This document shows, piece by piece, positions 1 to 10,007 of a DNA stretch of 64,000 bases (positions are counted from its first letter, which is position 1; every line of letters begins with the position of its first letter). The notes under the pieces are model-generated. The model was not told the origin of the DNA and did not search any database. It saw only the letters and a list, made by a program, of their open reading frames with translations. A program made the translations under genes and the position numbers. Origin of the DNA: Clostridia bacterium (GTDB taxonomy: Bacteria > Bacillota > Clostridia > Oscillospirales > Acutalibacteraceae); the NCBI GenBank assembly GCA_017474045.1, contig JAFUHX010000015.1, positions 25,289-89,288 of the forward strand, written 5' to 3'.

Positions 1-1622
1 GCACCCTGGTGTCTTTTTTCTTCTTGTAAAAATGCTTTTGAAGAAAAGCTTGATTTAAGGGTTGTTGAAGGAACAATAAATGAAAAGAGCGAAAATGTTT
101 CGGAAAGAGTTATTCTTGAAAAGCCTGACGCAGTTCTGATGTCTTGCTATATCTGGAATATTACAAAAACTCTTGAAACAGCGAAGGAAATTAAAAGCGT
201 TTTGCCTGAAACAAAATTATTCTGGGCGGGCCTGAAGTGAGCTTTAACAGCGAAAGAATTATGAAGGAAAACTCCTTTGTTGACTATGTTCTTTGCGGAG
301 AGGGCGAAGAAAGCAGTGCTTTTTTGCTTGAAGCTCTTTCTCAGCGCGTCAATCCCGAAAGAGAAATTGCAACTATGAGAACTGAAGAGGGAATCGTTTG
401 CGGAAAATATCATATTGCTGAAAAAACCGTTTCCCCCTATACTCAGGAATATTTTGAAAGCTTAAAAAACAGAATAGCCTATATTGAGTCTTCAAGAGGC
501 TGCCCCTATAACTGCGCCTTCTGTCTTTCGGGAGACGACAGAAGCGTTCGATTTTTTGACCTTGAAAGAATTAAAAAAGAGATTCTTCTTCTTTCTCAGT
601 CGGGAACAAAAACTGTTAAGTTCGTTGACAGAACCTTTAATTGCAACAAAAAAAGAGCAAATGAAATTTTGCTTTTCATAAAAGAAGCTGTTGAAGAAGG
701 AAAAATTAAAGATGTTTGTTTTCACTTCGAAATTGCAGCAGATATTCTGGCTGATGACACTCTTGAAATCATTTCTCAGATGCCAAAAGGTGCTGTTCAG
801 TTTGAAGCGGGAATTCAGAGCTTTAACCCGTTGACTCTTGAAAAAATTCACAGAAAAACCAACCTTGAAAAGCTTTGTCGGAACATTGAAAGGCTGATTT
901 CTTTTAAAAACTGCCATATTCACATTGACCTGATTGCCGGTCTTCCATTTGAAGATTTGACTTCTTTAAAAGAAAGCTTCAACAAGGCGTTTTCTCTCAG
1001 AGCAAACATGCTTCAGCTTGGATTTTTAAAGATTCTTTACGGCTCATGCATGAAAAACAACAGAGAAGAATTTCCGTGTTTATATAAAAAAGAGCCGCCT
1101 TATGAGGTTATTGAAACAATGTGGCTTTCAAGTGAGGAGCTTTCTTTTCTTCATGAATTTGAAGATGCATTTGAAAGGCTTTATAACAGCGGAAGATTCA
1201 GAAGAACTTTGGAGTATGTTCTTGAGATTTCTAAGCTTTCTCCGTTTGAGGTTTTTGCTTTTTTTGCTGATTTTATTAAAAAACGAAAAAAACAAAATTT
1301 TACCCTCGATGAATATACGGCGTTGGTGTTTGAATATTTTTCTTCGCAGCCAAAAATCAATCCTTCTGTTCTCAGAGACAAAATGATTACCGACAGAATT
1401 GCAACTAATTCTTCGGGAATTATTCCGAAATGCCTTCAGATAGAAGACGGAAATTTAAGAAAGGTAAAGCATGAAGTTGCTCTTTCTTATCCGAAAAAGA
1501 AGAATATAATGCGTTCGGTGGCAATTTTATATAGTGAAAACGCAGTTTTATTTTGCGATTACACAGAAAAAGATGTTCTAAGTGGGGAATACCCACTTAA
1601 ATATCTTCGTGTTGACATTTAA
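1..1622 (+). pseudogene. B12-binding radical SAM protein (DUF4080-like), frameshifted, 5' end outside window
   Basis: The first 237 bases are open in frame 1 and encode a cobalamin-binding-like segment, ending at TGA 238-240. From about base 228 the protein continues in frame 3 to 1622, with the 4Fe-4S/SAM motif GCPYNCAFC encoded at 498-524 and a long C-terminal half like that of DUF4080 radical SAM proteins. Adding one G to the GGG run at 224-226 joins both parts and gives the W-G-G-P-E segment expected of this family, so a single-base deletion is the simplest explanation. It could be a true inactivating mutation or a sequencing error. Radical SAM enzymes cleave S-adenosylmethionine to start radical chemistry; the substrate of this family is not known to me. 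The start lies left of the window. Confidence 0.8.
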
Positions 1623-1702
1623 TAGCTTTAATGATAAAATTCTCCTATTAGAGCTTTAACGCCCTGAATTAAAGAACCCCAAAAAGAAAGGTTGTTTGCC
1701 AA

Positions 1703-2908
1703 ATGGAAAAGATTAAAATGGGAAAAATTGTTGAGATGGACGGCGACGAAATGACCAGAATCATCTGGAAGATGATTAAAGACGAGCTTTTAGAGCCCTT
1801 CGTTGAGCTTAATACAGAATATTACGATCTGGGTCTGCCTCACAGAGATGAAACAAACGACATGGTCAGCATTGAAGCCGGTGAGGCAATTAAAAAATAT
1901 AAGGTCGGCGTAAAATGCGCAACCATTACTCCCAACGCACAGCGCGTTGAGGAATATAACCTCAAAGAAATGTGGAAGAGCCCCAACGGAACAATCCGCG
2001 CAATCCTTGACGGAACTGTTTTCAGAGCTCCCGTTCTTGTCAGCGGAATCAAGCCTTCCGTCAGAAGCTGGGAAAAGCCCATTACCATTGCCCGTCATGC
2101 ATACGGTGATGTTTATAAAGCAACAGAATTCCGTCTTGAAAAGCCCGGCAAGGCAGAGCTTGTTTTCACAAGTGAAGACGGAGAAGAAAAAAGAGCAACA
2201 ATTTATGATTTTGAATGTGGCGGCGTTCTTCAGGGAATGTATAATAAAGACACTTCAATCCGTTCCTTTGCTCACTCTTGCTTTAAATATGCAATTTCAA
2301 CAAAACAAGATCTTTGGTTTTCAACCAAAGACACAATTTCAAAGCAATATGATCAGACCTTCAAGCTCATTTTCCAGGAGATTTATGAAAATGAATATAA
2401 GGAAGAGTTTGAAAAGAATGGAATTGAATATTTCTATACTTTAATTGATGACGCCGTTGCAAGAGTAATCCGTTCAAAAGGCGGCTACATCTGGGCTTGC
2501 AAAAACTATGACGGTGACGTTATGAGCGACATGGTTTCAACTGCTTTCGGCTCACTTGCCATGATGACCAGCGTTCTTGTCAGTCCTGACGGCAACTATG
2601 AATATGAAGCAGCCCACGGAACTGTAACAAGACATTATTATCGCTATCTTGAAGGTGAAAAGACCTCAACCAACCCTGTGGCAACTATTTTTGCCTGGAC
2701 AGGAGCGTTAAGAAAAAGAGGTGAGCTTGACGGAAACGCTGAACTTATGGATTTTGCCGCAAAGCTTGAAAAGGCATCGCTGGATGTTATTGAAAGCGGA
2801 AGAATGACCAAAGACCTGGTGGGCTTGTGGCAGGGAAGTCAGGCAACTGCTTTAACCACAGAAGAATTTATTCAGGCAATCAGAGCAGAGCTTGAAAAAT
2901 ATATTTGA
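1703..2908 (+). CDS. icd: NADP-dependent isocitrate dehydrogenase
   Basis: 401 aa. Oxidatively decarboxylates isocitrate to 2-oxoglutarate, making NADPH, in the cytoplasm. The protein is of the homodimeric, eukaryote-like type: TITPN at 74-78, the substrate-binding KSPNGTIR at 92-99, a lysine in the TKD segment near 209, metal-binding aspartates in YDGDVMSD (269-276), and AAHGTVTRH at 303-311, whose Arg-His pair is the usual NADP-specificity signature. Length matches the family (about 400 aa). An AAGAAAGG ribosome site precedes the ATG. The next gene follows after 15 bp and is probably co-transcribed. No other TCA-cycle gene is nearby. Confidence 0.95.
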   Translation: MEKIKMGKIVEMDGDEMTRIIWKMIKDELLEPFVELNTEYYDLGLPHRDETNDMVSIEAGEAIKKYKVGVKCATITPNAQRVEEYNLKEMWKSPNGTIRAILDGTVFRAPVLVSGIKPSVRSWEKPITIARHAYGDVYKATEFRLEKPGKAELVFTSEDGEEKRATIYDFECGGVLQGMYNKDTSIRSFAHSCFKYAISTKQDLWFSTKDTISKQYDQTFKLIFQEIYENEYKEEFEKNGIEYFYTLIDDAVARVIRSKGGYIWACKNYDGDVMSDMVSTAFGSLAMMTSVLVSPDGNYEYEAAHGTVTRHYYRYLEGEKTSTNPVATIFAWTGALRKRGELDGNAELMDFAAKLEKASLDVIESGRMTKDLVGLWQGSQATALTTEEFIQAIRAELEKYI

Positions 2909-2923
2909 AAAAGGTGATTTAAA

Positions 2924-3646
2924 ATGATCAGATATGAAATCGAGGGTGGACATCTTCCTGTTTTAATCTGCTATCCGGAAGAAAATCAGACTCTTTGCAC
3001 CGAAAGCGGAGCTATGAGTTGGATGAGTCCCAATATGGCAATGAACACTAACGCAGGCGGCGGCTTTAAAAAGGCTTTCGGAAGATTTTTTGCCGGTGAA
3101 TCTGTTTTTATGAATGAATACACAGCGCAGGGAGGTCCCGGAATGATTGCTTTTGCCTCCTCTTTCCCGGGGTCAATAATTCCCTATCAGGTAACACCGG
3201 GAAATTCTCTGATTGTTCAGAAAAGAGGCTTTCTCGCCATGGAAAAAGGGCTTGACCTTTCTATTCATTTCAACAGAAAACTGGGAAGAGGCTTTTTCGG
3301 CGGTGAAGGTTTTATAATGCAAAAAATCAGCGGCAACGGACTTGTTTTTCTTGAAATAGACGGTCATTGCAAGGAATATAATCTTGCGGCAGGTCAAAGA
3401 ATTGTTGTTGACACCGGCTACCTTGCCGCAATGAGCGAAACCTGTACTATGGATATTCAAACTATTTCGGGCGTGAAAAATATGTTTTTCGGCGGTGAGG
3501 GCTTGTTCCACACAGTAATAACCGGTCCGGGAAGGGTGTATATTCAGTCAATGCCGGTTATTAACACCGCAAGCAGAATTCTTCCCTATATTAATGTTTC
3601 CACCGGCTCTCAGGGCAGCGGAATTAATATCAGATTAGGTGAATGA
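2924..3646 (+). CDS. AIM24 / TIGR00266-family protein
   Basis: 240 aa. The whole protein fits the TIGR00266/AIM24 family of glycine-rich beta-structured proteins: repeated GG-G-F-K segments, an early SGAMSWM motif and internal repeats such as GGEGF and GGEGL (around 125 and 190). The bacterial function is unknown; the mitochondrial relative AIM24 affects inner-membrane organisation. No signal peptide or membrane segment is seen. It follows icd by 15 bp with an AAAGGTGAT ribosome site and is closed by the strong hairpin at 3702-3741, so the two genes likely form one transcript. Confidence 0.85.
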   Translation: MIRYEIEGGHLPVLICYPEENQTLCTESGAMSWMSPNMAMNTNAGGGFKKAFGRFFAGESVFMNEYTAQGGPGMIAFASSFPGSIIPYQVTPGNSLIVQKRGFLAMEKGLDLSIHFNRKLGRGFFGGEGFIMQKISGNGLVFLEIDGHCKEYNLAAGQRIVVDTGYLAAMSETCTMDIQTISGVKNMFFGGEGLFHTVITGPGRVYIQSMPVINTASRILPYINVSTGSQGSGINIRLGE

Positions 3647-3701
3647 TTTTTTTATAAGTAAAAAAGAGATATAAAAAGTGCAGACTGCATAAAACAAGAT
3701 G

Positions 3702-3741
3702 AAAAAGGGGTTCTTTGGTCATAACCAAAGAACCCCTTTTT
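3702..3741. terminator. bidirectional intrinsic terminator
   Basis: An 18-bp inverted repeat (3702-3719 with 3724-3741) with a 4-nt loop, A-rich at one end and T-rich at the other. It sits between the convergent AIM24 gene (+) and iolC (-) and can serve both strands. Confidence 0.9.
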
Positions 3742-3751
3742 GCTTATATGC

Positions 3752-4768
3752 TTATACTCTTGCCACCATTTCACCGTAAAGCTCTTTTTCTTCTTTAATA
3801 AAAGCTTCAACGGCTTCAACTGTTGGCATTGCGGCTGAACAGCTGTGGGCAGAAATGAGCATTGATGCGCTGGCAGTTCCGAATTCAAGGGCATCAATCA
3901 TATCCCAGCCTTCAAGAAGACAGCGGATAAATGCACTTGCATAGCCGTCGCCGCCGCCGAAGCCTTTCATGGCTTTAACGGGGAAGGGCTTGATTGAATA
4001 GCTCTTTCCGTCATTAGTATAGGCGGTTGAGCCATCTTTTCCGTGCTTGATAATAACAATTTTTGCTCCGTAGGATTGCCAGAGCTTTGCGCTTTCTTCG
4101 TCAGTCTTGCAAACGCCGGTTATAGCTTCAGTCAGGTCATATTCTTCTCTTGAGCCGAGAATAATGTCGGCATTTCTGGCGACCGTTGAATAATAGATTG
4201 AAATTTCGTCTTTGTTTTTCCATGTGTATGCGCGGTAGTCAATATCAAAAATAACAACAACACCGTTTTTCTTTGCAAGCATCATGGCTTTAAGAGCTGC
4301 CTCTCTTGAAGGACTCTGGGAGAGGGCGGTTCCTGAAATAACAATGGCTTTTGCGCTGCTTATATATTCTTCGCTGACCTCAGAGGGCTCAAGCTGAAGG
4401 TCGGCAATGCAGTCTCTATACATAAGAATACTGCTTTCGGTGGGGCTTTTGATTTCAGTAAATGTAAGACCCAGCTTTTCGCCGTTTTTTGCTCTGAAAA
4501 TGTTTGAGGTGTCAATTCCTTCTTTGTCAAAATAATTAACAACGAAGTCGCCGTGCTGATCGTCCGAAACTTTTCCGATGAAGCCGACTTTTTTGCTGAG
4601 TCTTGCAAGACCTACGGCAATATTAGCCGGTGAGCCGCCGACGTATTTGTTGAAGTTGCAACTTTCTGCAAGGGGTCTGTTCATATCGGTGGGATTGAAG
4701 TCAATGGCAACTCTGCCTAAAGGGATTACATCGAGAGGTTTTGATTGGTCAAATTCAACATATTTCAT
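3752..4768 (-). CDS. iolC: PfkB-family sugar kinase, probable 5-dehydro-2-deoxygluconokinase
   Basis: 338 aa from the ATG at 4768; a longer open frame exists, but AAGGAAG stands just upstream of this ATG and the family starts here. PfkB motif 1 is GGSPANIAVGLARL (44-57). The C-terminal motif is FGGGDGYASAF (270-280), with catalytic Asp at 274; the usual GAGD is GGGD here. IolC phosphorylates 5-dehydro-2-deoxygluconate in myo-inositol breakdown. The neighbouring class II aldolase, 40 bp upstream in the same operon, would cleave the product, which supports this assignment over other PfkB kinases. The rest of an iol operon is not in the window, so the exact sugar is inferred. Confidence 0.75.
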   Translation of the reverse strand: MKYVEFDQSKPLDVIPLGRVAIDFNPTDMNRPLAESCNFNKYVGGSPANIAVGLARLSKKVGFIGKVSDDQHGDFVVNYFDKEGIDTSNIFRAKNGEKLGLTFTEIKSPTESSILMYRDCIADLQLEPSEVSEEYISSAKAIVISGTALSQSPSREAALKAMMLAKKNGVVVIFDIDYRAYTWKNKDEISIYYSTVARNADIILGSREEYDLTEAITGVCKTDEESAKLWQSYGAKIVIIKHGKDGSTAYTNDGKSYSIKPFPVKAMKGFGGGDGYASAFIRCLLEGWDMIDALEFGTASASMLISAHSCSAAMPTVEAVEAFIKEEKELYGEMVARV

Positions 4769-4808
4769 GCTGTGTGCTTCCTTTCCGTTTTGTTTCTTTA
4801 TAAATAGC

Positions 4809-5657
4809 TTATTCGGCTTTTCCCACCGAATAAAAAATTTCCATGTGTTTCTTTGCGTTTTCATAGGCGCCTTTGATTTCAGCTTGATGAAGGTCATAAT
4901 AGCCGCCGATTTCATTTTCATTATAAGCTTTTCTGACCTGATTTTCAACACTTGCAAAGGTTGCTGTTGCAATGTTTATTTTTTTAATTCCGTTTTGATG
5001 ACATCTGATGAAATCTTCTTCGCTTATTCCGGTTCCTCCATGAAGAACAAGGGGAACGGAAACGGTTTCTTTAACCTTTTGAAGAATATCAAAACGAAGG
5101 CAGGGCGCTTCTTTATAAAATCCGTGAGCATTTCCGATTGCAATTGCAAGAGCGTCAACCTTTGTTTCGCTGAAAAATTTTTCTGCCTGCTGAGGTGAGG
5201 TGCAACGCATAGCGATGTCAACGCTTCCGTCTTCGCTTCCGCCAACACAGCCGATTTCTGCTTCAACTGCCGCGCCATAGGGCTTTGCCATGGCAACCAC
5301 CTTTTGTGTCATGGAAATATTTTCATCAAGGGGAAGGTGGGAGCCGTCAAACATAACAGAGGTGAAGCCTAAGTCAAGAGCCTGCCTGATACATTCAAGC
5401 GTTGTTCCGTGGTCAAGATGAACGGCAACGGGAACTTTTGCGTTTTTTGCTGCCGCAACCATAAGCGGACCGATTACGGCAAGGGGTGAATGGTTAAGCC
5501 TGACTTCAGCTATCTGAAGAATAATGGGAGATTTGGTTTCTTCAGCGGCTTTAATAACGCCCAGAACCATTTCCATGTTTGCAACAGAAAAAGAACCGAC
5601 GGCGTAGTTTTTGTCCTGAGCATCTTTGAGCAAAGTTTTGATATTTGCAAGTGACAT
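4809..5657 (-). CDS. iolJ: class II ketose-bisphosphate aldolase, probable 6-phospho-5-dehydro-2-deoxygluconate aldolase
   Basis: 282 aa, the usual length of class II fructose-bisphosphate/tagatose-bisphosphate aldolases. Visible catalytic features are VHLDHG (H80, D82, zinc ligand H83), E134 in AEIG, H178 in GNAHGFY and H206 in LHGGTG. Class II aldolases cleave phosphorylated ketoses into dihydroxyacetone phosphate or a related C3 unit and an aldehyde. Because the next gene is an iolC-like kinase, the inositol-pathway activity is more likely than glycolytic FBA, but sequence alone cannot exclude FBA, GatY or KbaY. Translation starts at ATG 5657 behind an AGGTAAA-type site. Confidence 0.75.
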   Translation of the reverse strand: MSLANIKTLLKDAQDKNYAVGSFSVANMEMVLGVIKAAEETKSPIILQIAEVRLNHSPLAVIGPLMVAAAKNAKVPVAVHLDHGTTLECIRQALDLGFTSVMFDGSHLPLDENISMTQKVVAMAKPYGAAVEAEIGCVGGSEDGSVDIAMRCTSPQQAEKFFSETKVDALAIAIGNAHGFYKEAPCLRFDILQKVKETVSVPLVLHGGTGISEEDFIRCHQNGIKKINIATATFASVENQVRKAYNENEIGGYYDLHQAEIKGAYENAKKHMEIFYSVGKAE

Positions 5658-5672
5658 ATTTTTACCTCGTTT

Positions 5673-8600
5673 TTATTCGTTTGATTTAAGTGATTCAACC
5701 ATATCAACCTTTTTAAGATTGCTTCTTAAAATAAGGTTGACAAGCATTGAAAAGCCTATTGAAAGAACTGCGGCATAGAAGAAGCCCATGAAGCCAACGC
5801 TTCTTCCGAACATAACAATGTCAACTTCACCAACGGCAACAACAACACGGTGAAGAATAACACCGAAAAACAGTCCGAAAAAGGTTCCGAGAAGGCTGAG
5901 AAGAATGTTTTCTCTGAAAATATATGCGGAAACCTCGCGGTTATCAAAGCCGAGAACCTTTATGGTGGCAATTTCTTTAACTCTTTCGTTGATGTTCATA
6001 ACCGAAAGATTATACATTACAATCAATGAAAGAAGCCCTGCGGAAACAACGAGGATGATAACAATATAGCCTATACTGTTGAGAATATTTTCAAACATCG
6101 TTTGAATTTCGTCGCTGTAGGAAACGGCGCTGATTTCATATTCGTTTGTCAGTTCCGCGGAGAGAGCAGCTCTTTGCTCCGGTGAAAGCTCAGTTGCAAG
6201 GTTGGCAGTAATATAGTTATATCGCGGATTTGCACCGAAAAGGCCCTTGTAAACATTTTTGCTCATGTAAACATAGTGGAAAGCATAGTTTTCTGCTATG
6301 GCAGAAACAGGAACACCGACTCTGTATCCGCTTGTCATTGTTACAAAAATGATGTCGCCCACACTAAGCTCTAATTCATCGGCGAGCTTTTTGGTAATAA
6401 TTGCGCCGTTGTCGGGAAGGGTAAGGGGGTCGCCGCTTTTTGCATCACGAAGCCTTATAAAGTTATGAATAATTTCGGCGTTTTCCGGAATGAGAAGATA
6501 GGTTTCCATGGTTTTGCTGCTGCGGGCGCTGTTGGTGTCAAAAACCTTCATATATTGAAGCATGGAGAGCGAAATTTCCGGTCTTGATGAAACCACGGCT
6601 GCTGCATCGCAATTTGTTATTGTTGTGTCATAGGAGCCGTTCAAAACAATCTGCATATCATAGTTCCAGATTTTTTCTTCATCTGTAAACTGATTTTTCA
6701 AGGTTGCATTTATGGAATTGTTCAGACCGAAGCCGGCAACCATAAGGGCAGTACAGCCCATAACACCGATTACAGCCATAACAAAACGCTTTTTGTTTCT
6801 GAAAACATTTCTGAATGTAACCTTTGTGGTAAAGCCCAGCTTTGACCAAAGAGCAGGGAAGTTTTCAAGCCAAACTCTTTTTCCGCCTTTTGGTGCCTTG
6901 GGTCTCATAAGCGTTGAAGCAGAGGTTCTCAGACTCTTTTTTGCGGCGAGATATGATGCTAAAACAGTAACTCCCACAGAAATAATAATTCCGGGAACGG
7001 CATAAACAAGGCGGAACCTGATTACAACGGGAGGCATATCAAAAAGAATAGAGAAGGCCTTGGTCAGAACCGTCGGGAAAATTGAAAAACCGAGAAGACA
7101 GCCCGAAACAGCACCTATAAGGCTGGCTGAAAGAGAATATACAACATATTTTGAAACAATCTCTTTATCATAAAAGCCCATCGCCTTGAGTGTTCCCAGC
7201 TGGGTTCTTTCATCGTCAATCATTCTTGTCATGCTGTTAAGGCAAACAAGGGCGGCAACGATAAAGAATATCCAGGGAAAAACCGCTGAAAGCGCAGAGG
7301 TTCTTTCGGCCATCTGATAATAATCGTCAAGACCTGTAAGGCCTTCGGCTCTTCCGGAAACATACCACTTGGCAGAGTCGAGGCTTAAAAGAAAGTCTTT
7401 TGCCGCCTCAAGCTGATTTTTGGCCTTGTCAAGCTGAATATAGGCGTTGGTTTTTGTTTCTTCAAACTCGGCTTCAATAGTCTTAGCTTTTTCTTTAGCC
7501 ATCTGAAGATTGGTTTCATAGTTTGTTATCTGGTTTTTCATGTCAGAAAGCTGAGAAAGAACCTCAAGCTCTCCCATCTGAATGTCGTAGTTTGCTGTTG
7601 TGAGAGCTTTTTCAGCCTGAGTGAGCTCAATTTCAGCCTTCTTAAGCTCAGCTTCCAGTTGATTAAGGGTCGCAACAAGCTTTTCGGCTTTTTCAAGCTC
7701 AGCTTTTTTGTTGGCGAGCTCTGTCTGAGCGTCGCTGAGCTCTTGCTTTGAAGCAGCGAGCTGTTCTTCAAGCTGTTGAAGCTGAGGCTCCATATATGCC
7801 GACATTTCTTCAGCTGTTCCGACAGCGGTCCAGCTGTTTATGGAAGAAATAATCTGGTCAACTTCGCTTCCCACAAGGCCGCTTTCTTCAAATCTTCCAA
7901 CAATGTCTGAAAGCGAAACGGCTTGATTTGTGTTGAGCTGATCTATAGCGCTTCTTGTTGTGGCAACAAGGTTCTGAAGATATTCCACGGTCTGAAGCGA
8001 GGTGTTGACCTGAGTGGTGGCAACATTATATTCGGTAACAGCGTTTTTATAGTCGGTTTCAGCTGACGAATATTTGTCGCAAAGCTCTTTTGCCGCATTA
8101 TAAGCGTTTCTTTTCTTTTCCCATTCAGCGTATTGAGCTGAATGTTCCAGCTTGCTTTCGTCAATTTTTTCAGAGGCTTCCTTCGCCTTTTGGTTATATT
8201 GCTCTTTATATCCGGCAAGGGTAGCGTCGCCGTTCTGAGCCATTTCTAATATTTCGGCAACCTGCTTTTCCCCTGAGGCAATCTGAGCTTCAATGTCTGC
8301 CTTTGATGTGGCGTAGCTTATTTCGCTTTTTGCAACAAGGGCGGTGTAGGTAGCCTTCAGGGCTGCTACGCGAAGAGAGAGTCTTTCCTGAGAAATAGAA
8401 GAAATATATGAAACATAGGGATCAATCAGAGCTTTATATTCTTCGCTGTCAGTTCTGAATTTTTCAGAGCCGCTGATTTTTATGTTGACTGCACCGTAAT
8501 AATCGGTCAGAAAGTTTTCTTCAGGAACATAAATAAAGGTTCCCAGCTTTCCTGTTCCGATAGTGGTGTAGCCTCTTTCATAAGAAATATAAAGGGGGGT

Positions 8601-9188
8601 TCTGATAATTCCCGTAATTGTGTACTGAGTGTTCTGAAGAGAACCGGTAATGTCGCTTCCGTCGCCTTCAACGGTAATGACCGAGCCGATTTTGAACTCT
8701 TCGGGAGTGGAAAGCTGACTTTGGTCAACGAGACATTGATTTGCTCCCGTGGGCCAGCTTCCTTCAATAAGCTGAGGACGGTTCATGAAAGATTTGTCGT
8801 TTTCGCCTGCGGCGGCATACTGAGCTTTTGTGCAGTCAAGAGCAATTACTCTGACTGTAAGCTGAGAGCCGTCAATATCGCTGACTTTTTGGTCGTTAAC
8901 GCTGAGAATTCCGTCAACAAATTTTTCGCCGCTGATGTTTTCAACACCCTGAATGCTGCCTAAAACGGCAATATCTTCGTTCGTCAGACCGGCAGAAGAA
9001 ACTATTCTGACATCGGCAGCGTTGGAAGCGGTAAGATATTTCTCGGCGGTGTCTTTCATATCGGGGGCAGTGGCATTCATGCCCGCGAAAAAGCTGATTC
9101 CCAACGCAACGATTAAAACGATTGAAAAAAATCGCGATTGGGTTCGGCTTATGGTTCTTATTGTGTCTGTTAATAAAGCCCTGTTCAT
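5673..9188 (-). CDS. FtsX-family ABC transporter permease with long extracytoplasmic coiled coil
   Basis: 1171 aa from ATG 9188, which is preceded by AGAGGTGA; an in-frame TTG directly after the upstream stop would add 13 residues but lacks spacing for a ribosome site. One membrane segment lies near the N-terminus (FFSIVLIVALGISFFAG). A long extracytoplasmic region follows, including a roughly 300-residue Glu/Lys/Ala-rich coiled coil (about residues 290-600). Then comes a first FtsX domain with three membrane segments, and a second FtsX domain at the C-terminus. This is the large-permease type of MacB-like exporters and mechanotransmission ABC systems. It is 39 bp downstream of its ATPase. 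The substrate (peptide, lipid or a cell-wall signal) cannot be read from sequence. Confidence 0.88.
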   Translation of the reverse strand: MNRALLTDTIRTISRTQSRFFSIVLIVALGISFFAGMNATAPDMKDTAEKYLTASNAADVRIVSSAGLTNEDIAVLGSIQGVENISGEKFVDGILSVNDQKVSDIDGSQLTVRVIALDCTKAQYAAAGENDKSFMNRPQLIEGSWPTGANQCLVDQSQLSTPEEFKIGSVITVEGDGSDITGSLQNTQYTITGIIRTPLYISYERGYTTIGTGKLGTFIYVPEENFLTDYYGAVNIKISGSEKFRTDSEEYKALIDPYVSYISSISQERLSLRVAALKATYTALVAKSEISYATSKADIEAQIASGEKQVAEILEMAQNGDATLAGYKEQYNQKAKEASEKIDESKLEHSAQYAEWEKKRNAYNAAKELCDKYSSAETDYKNAVTEYNVATTQVNTSLQTVEYLQNLVATTRSAIDQLNTNQAVSLSDIVGRFEESGLVGSEVDQIISSINSWTAVGTAEEMSAYMEPQLQQLEEQLAASKQELSDAQTELANKKAELEKAEKLVATLNQLEAELKKAEIELTQAEKALTTANYDIQMGELEVLSQLSDMKNQITNYETNLQMAKEKAKTIEAEFEETKTNAYIQLDKAKNQLEAAKDFLLSLDSAKWYVSGRAEGLTGLDDYYQMAERTSALSAVFPWIFFIVAALVCLNSMTRMIDDERTQLGTLKAMGFYDKEIVSKYVVYSLSASLIGAVSGCLLGFSIFPTVLTKAFSILFDMPPVVIRFRLVYAVPGIIISVGVTVLASYLAAKKSLRTSASTLMRPKAPKGGKRVWLENFPALWSKLGFTTKVTFRNVFRNKKRFVMAVIGVMGCTALMVAGFGLNNSINATLKNQFTDEEKIWNYDMQIVLNGSYDTTITNCDAAAVVSSRPEISLSMLQYMKVFDTNSARSSKTMETYLLIPENAEIIHNFIRLRDAKSGDPLTLPDNGAIITKKLADELELSVGDIIFVTMTSGYRVGVPVSAIAENYAFHYVYMSKNVYKGLFGANPRYNYITANLATELSPEQRAALSAELTNEYEISAVSYSDEIQTMFENILNSIGYIVIILVVSAGLLSLIVMYNLSVMNINERVKEIATIKVLGFDNREVSAYIFRENILLSLLGTFFGLFFGVILHRVVVAVGEVDIVMFGRSVGFMGFFYAAVLSIGFSMLVNLILRSNLKKVDMVESLKSNE

Positions 9189-9227
9189 TTTGTGCGTATC
9201 ACCTCTTGGGATTTTTTTGTTTTTCAA

Positions 9228-9929
9228 TTACCACTCCAGCTTTTCAACAGGAACAGGTCTGTCGTTGACCGCGATCTGAATAACGCGGCCGCTTCGCATA
9301 GTGATTATTCTGTCTGCCATGTCTGCAAGAGCCTGGTTATGAGTAATAACAACAACCGTCATGCCGGTTTCACGGCAGGTTCGCTGGAGAAGCTTTAAAA
9401 TCTGTTTGCTTGTTTTGTAGTCGAGAGCACCGGTGGGTTCGTCGCAAAGAAGAAGTTTTGGATTTTTGGCAAGTGCTCTGGCAATAGAAACTCTTTGCTG
9501 TTCACCGCCTGAAAGCTGAGAGGGGAAGTTATCCATTCTTTCGGCAAGACCGACTCTTTCAAGAACCTTTTCAGGCTTGAGTGCTTTTTCAACAATCTGG
9601 CTTGCAAGCTCAACGTTTTCAAGGGCAGTAAGATTGGGAACGAGGTTATAAAACTGAAAAACAAAGCCAACATCGCTGCGGCGATAGTCAATAAGAGCCT
9701 TTTCGTCAAGACCGTTTATAAGCTTTCCGGCAACGCGGATTTTTCCGTCGTCACAGCTGTCCATTCCGCCGAGCATATTCAAAACGGTAGATTTACCTGC
9801 ACCGCTGGCGCCGACGATTAAACAAAACTCGCCCTTTTCAATGCTGAAAGAGACTCCGTCTGCTGCGGTTATTATAATTTCTCCGGTCTGATATCTTTTA
9901 TAAACATTTTCAAATTCAATAAAGCTCAT
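9228..9929 (-). CDS. ABC transporter ATP-binding protein (LolD/MacB type)
   Basis: 233 aa, the usual size of a stand-alone MacB/LolD-like ATPase. It has Walker [10 protein letters not shown] (about 42-50), signature [15 protein letters not shown], Walker [13 protein letters not shown] and the switch histidine in VVVITHN. It energises the FtsX-type permease encoded directly downstream in the same operon. No membrane segment is present, so it acts at the inner face of the membrane. Confidence 0.92.
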   Translation of the reverse strand: MSFIEFENVYKRYQTGEIIITAADGVSFSIEKGEFCLIVGASGAGKSTVLNMLGGMDSCDDGKIRVAGKLINGLDEKALIDYRRSDVGFVFQFYNLVPNLTALENVELASQIVEKALKPEKVLERVGLAERMDNFPSQLSGGEQQRVSIARALAKNPKLLLCDEPTGALDYKTSKQILKLLQRTCRETGMTVVVITHNQALADMADRIITMRSGRVIQIAVNDRPVPVEKLEW

Positions 9930-9974
9930 AATTAACCTCGGTTCAATAACTTTTTAGTGTTTTACGGAATAAAA

Positions 9975-10004
9975 GGCGGAAGGCGGCGAAGCCGCCCCGC
10001 CCGG
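9975..10004 (-). terminator. GC-rich hairpin terminator after uxuA
   Basis: GGCGGC (9982-9987) pairs with GCCGCC (9991-9996), extended by outer GGCGG/CCGCC arms. On the minus strand it is followed by CTTTTATT. It ends uxuA transcription and insulates the downstream ABC operon. Confidence 0.8.
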
Positions 10005-10007
10005 ATT

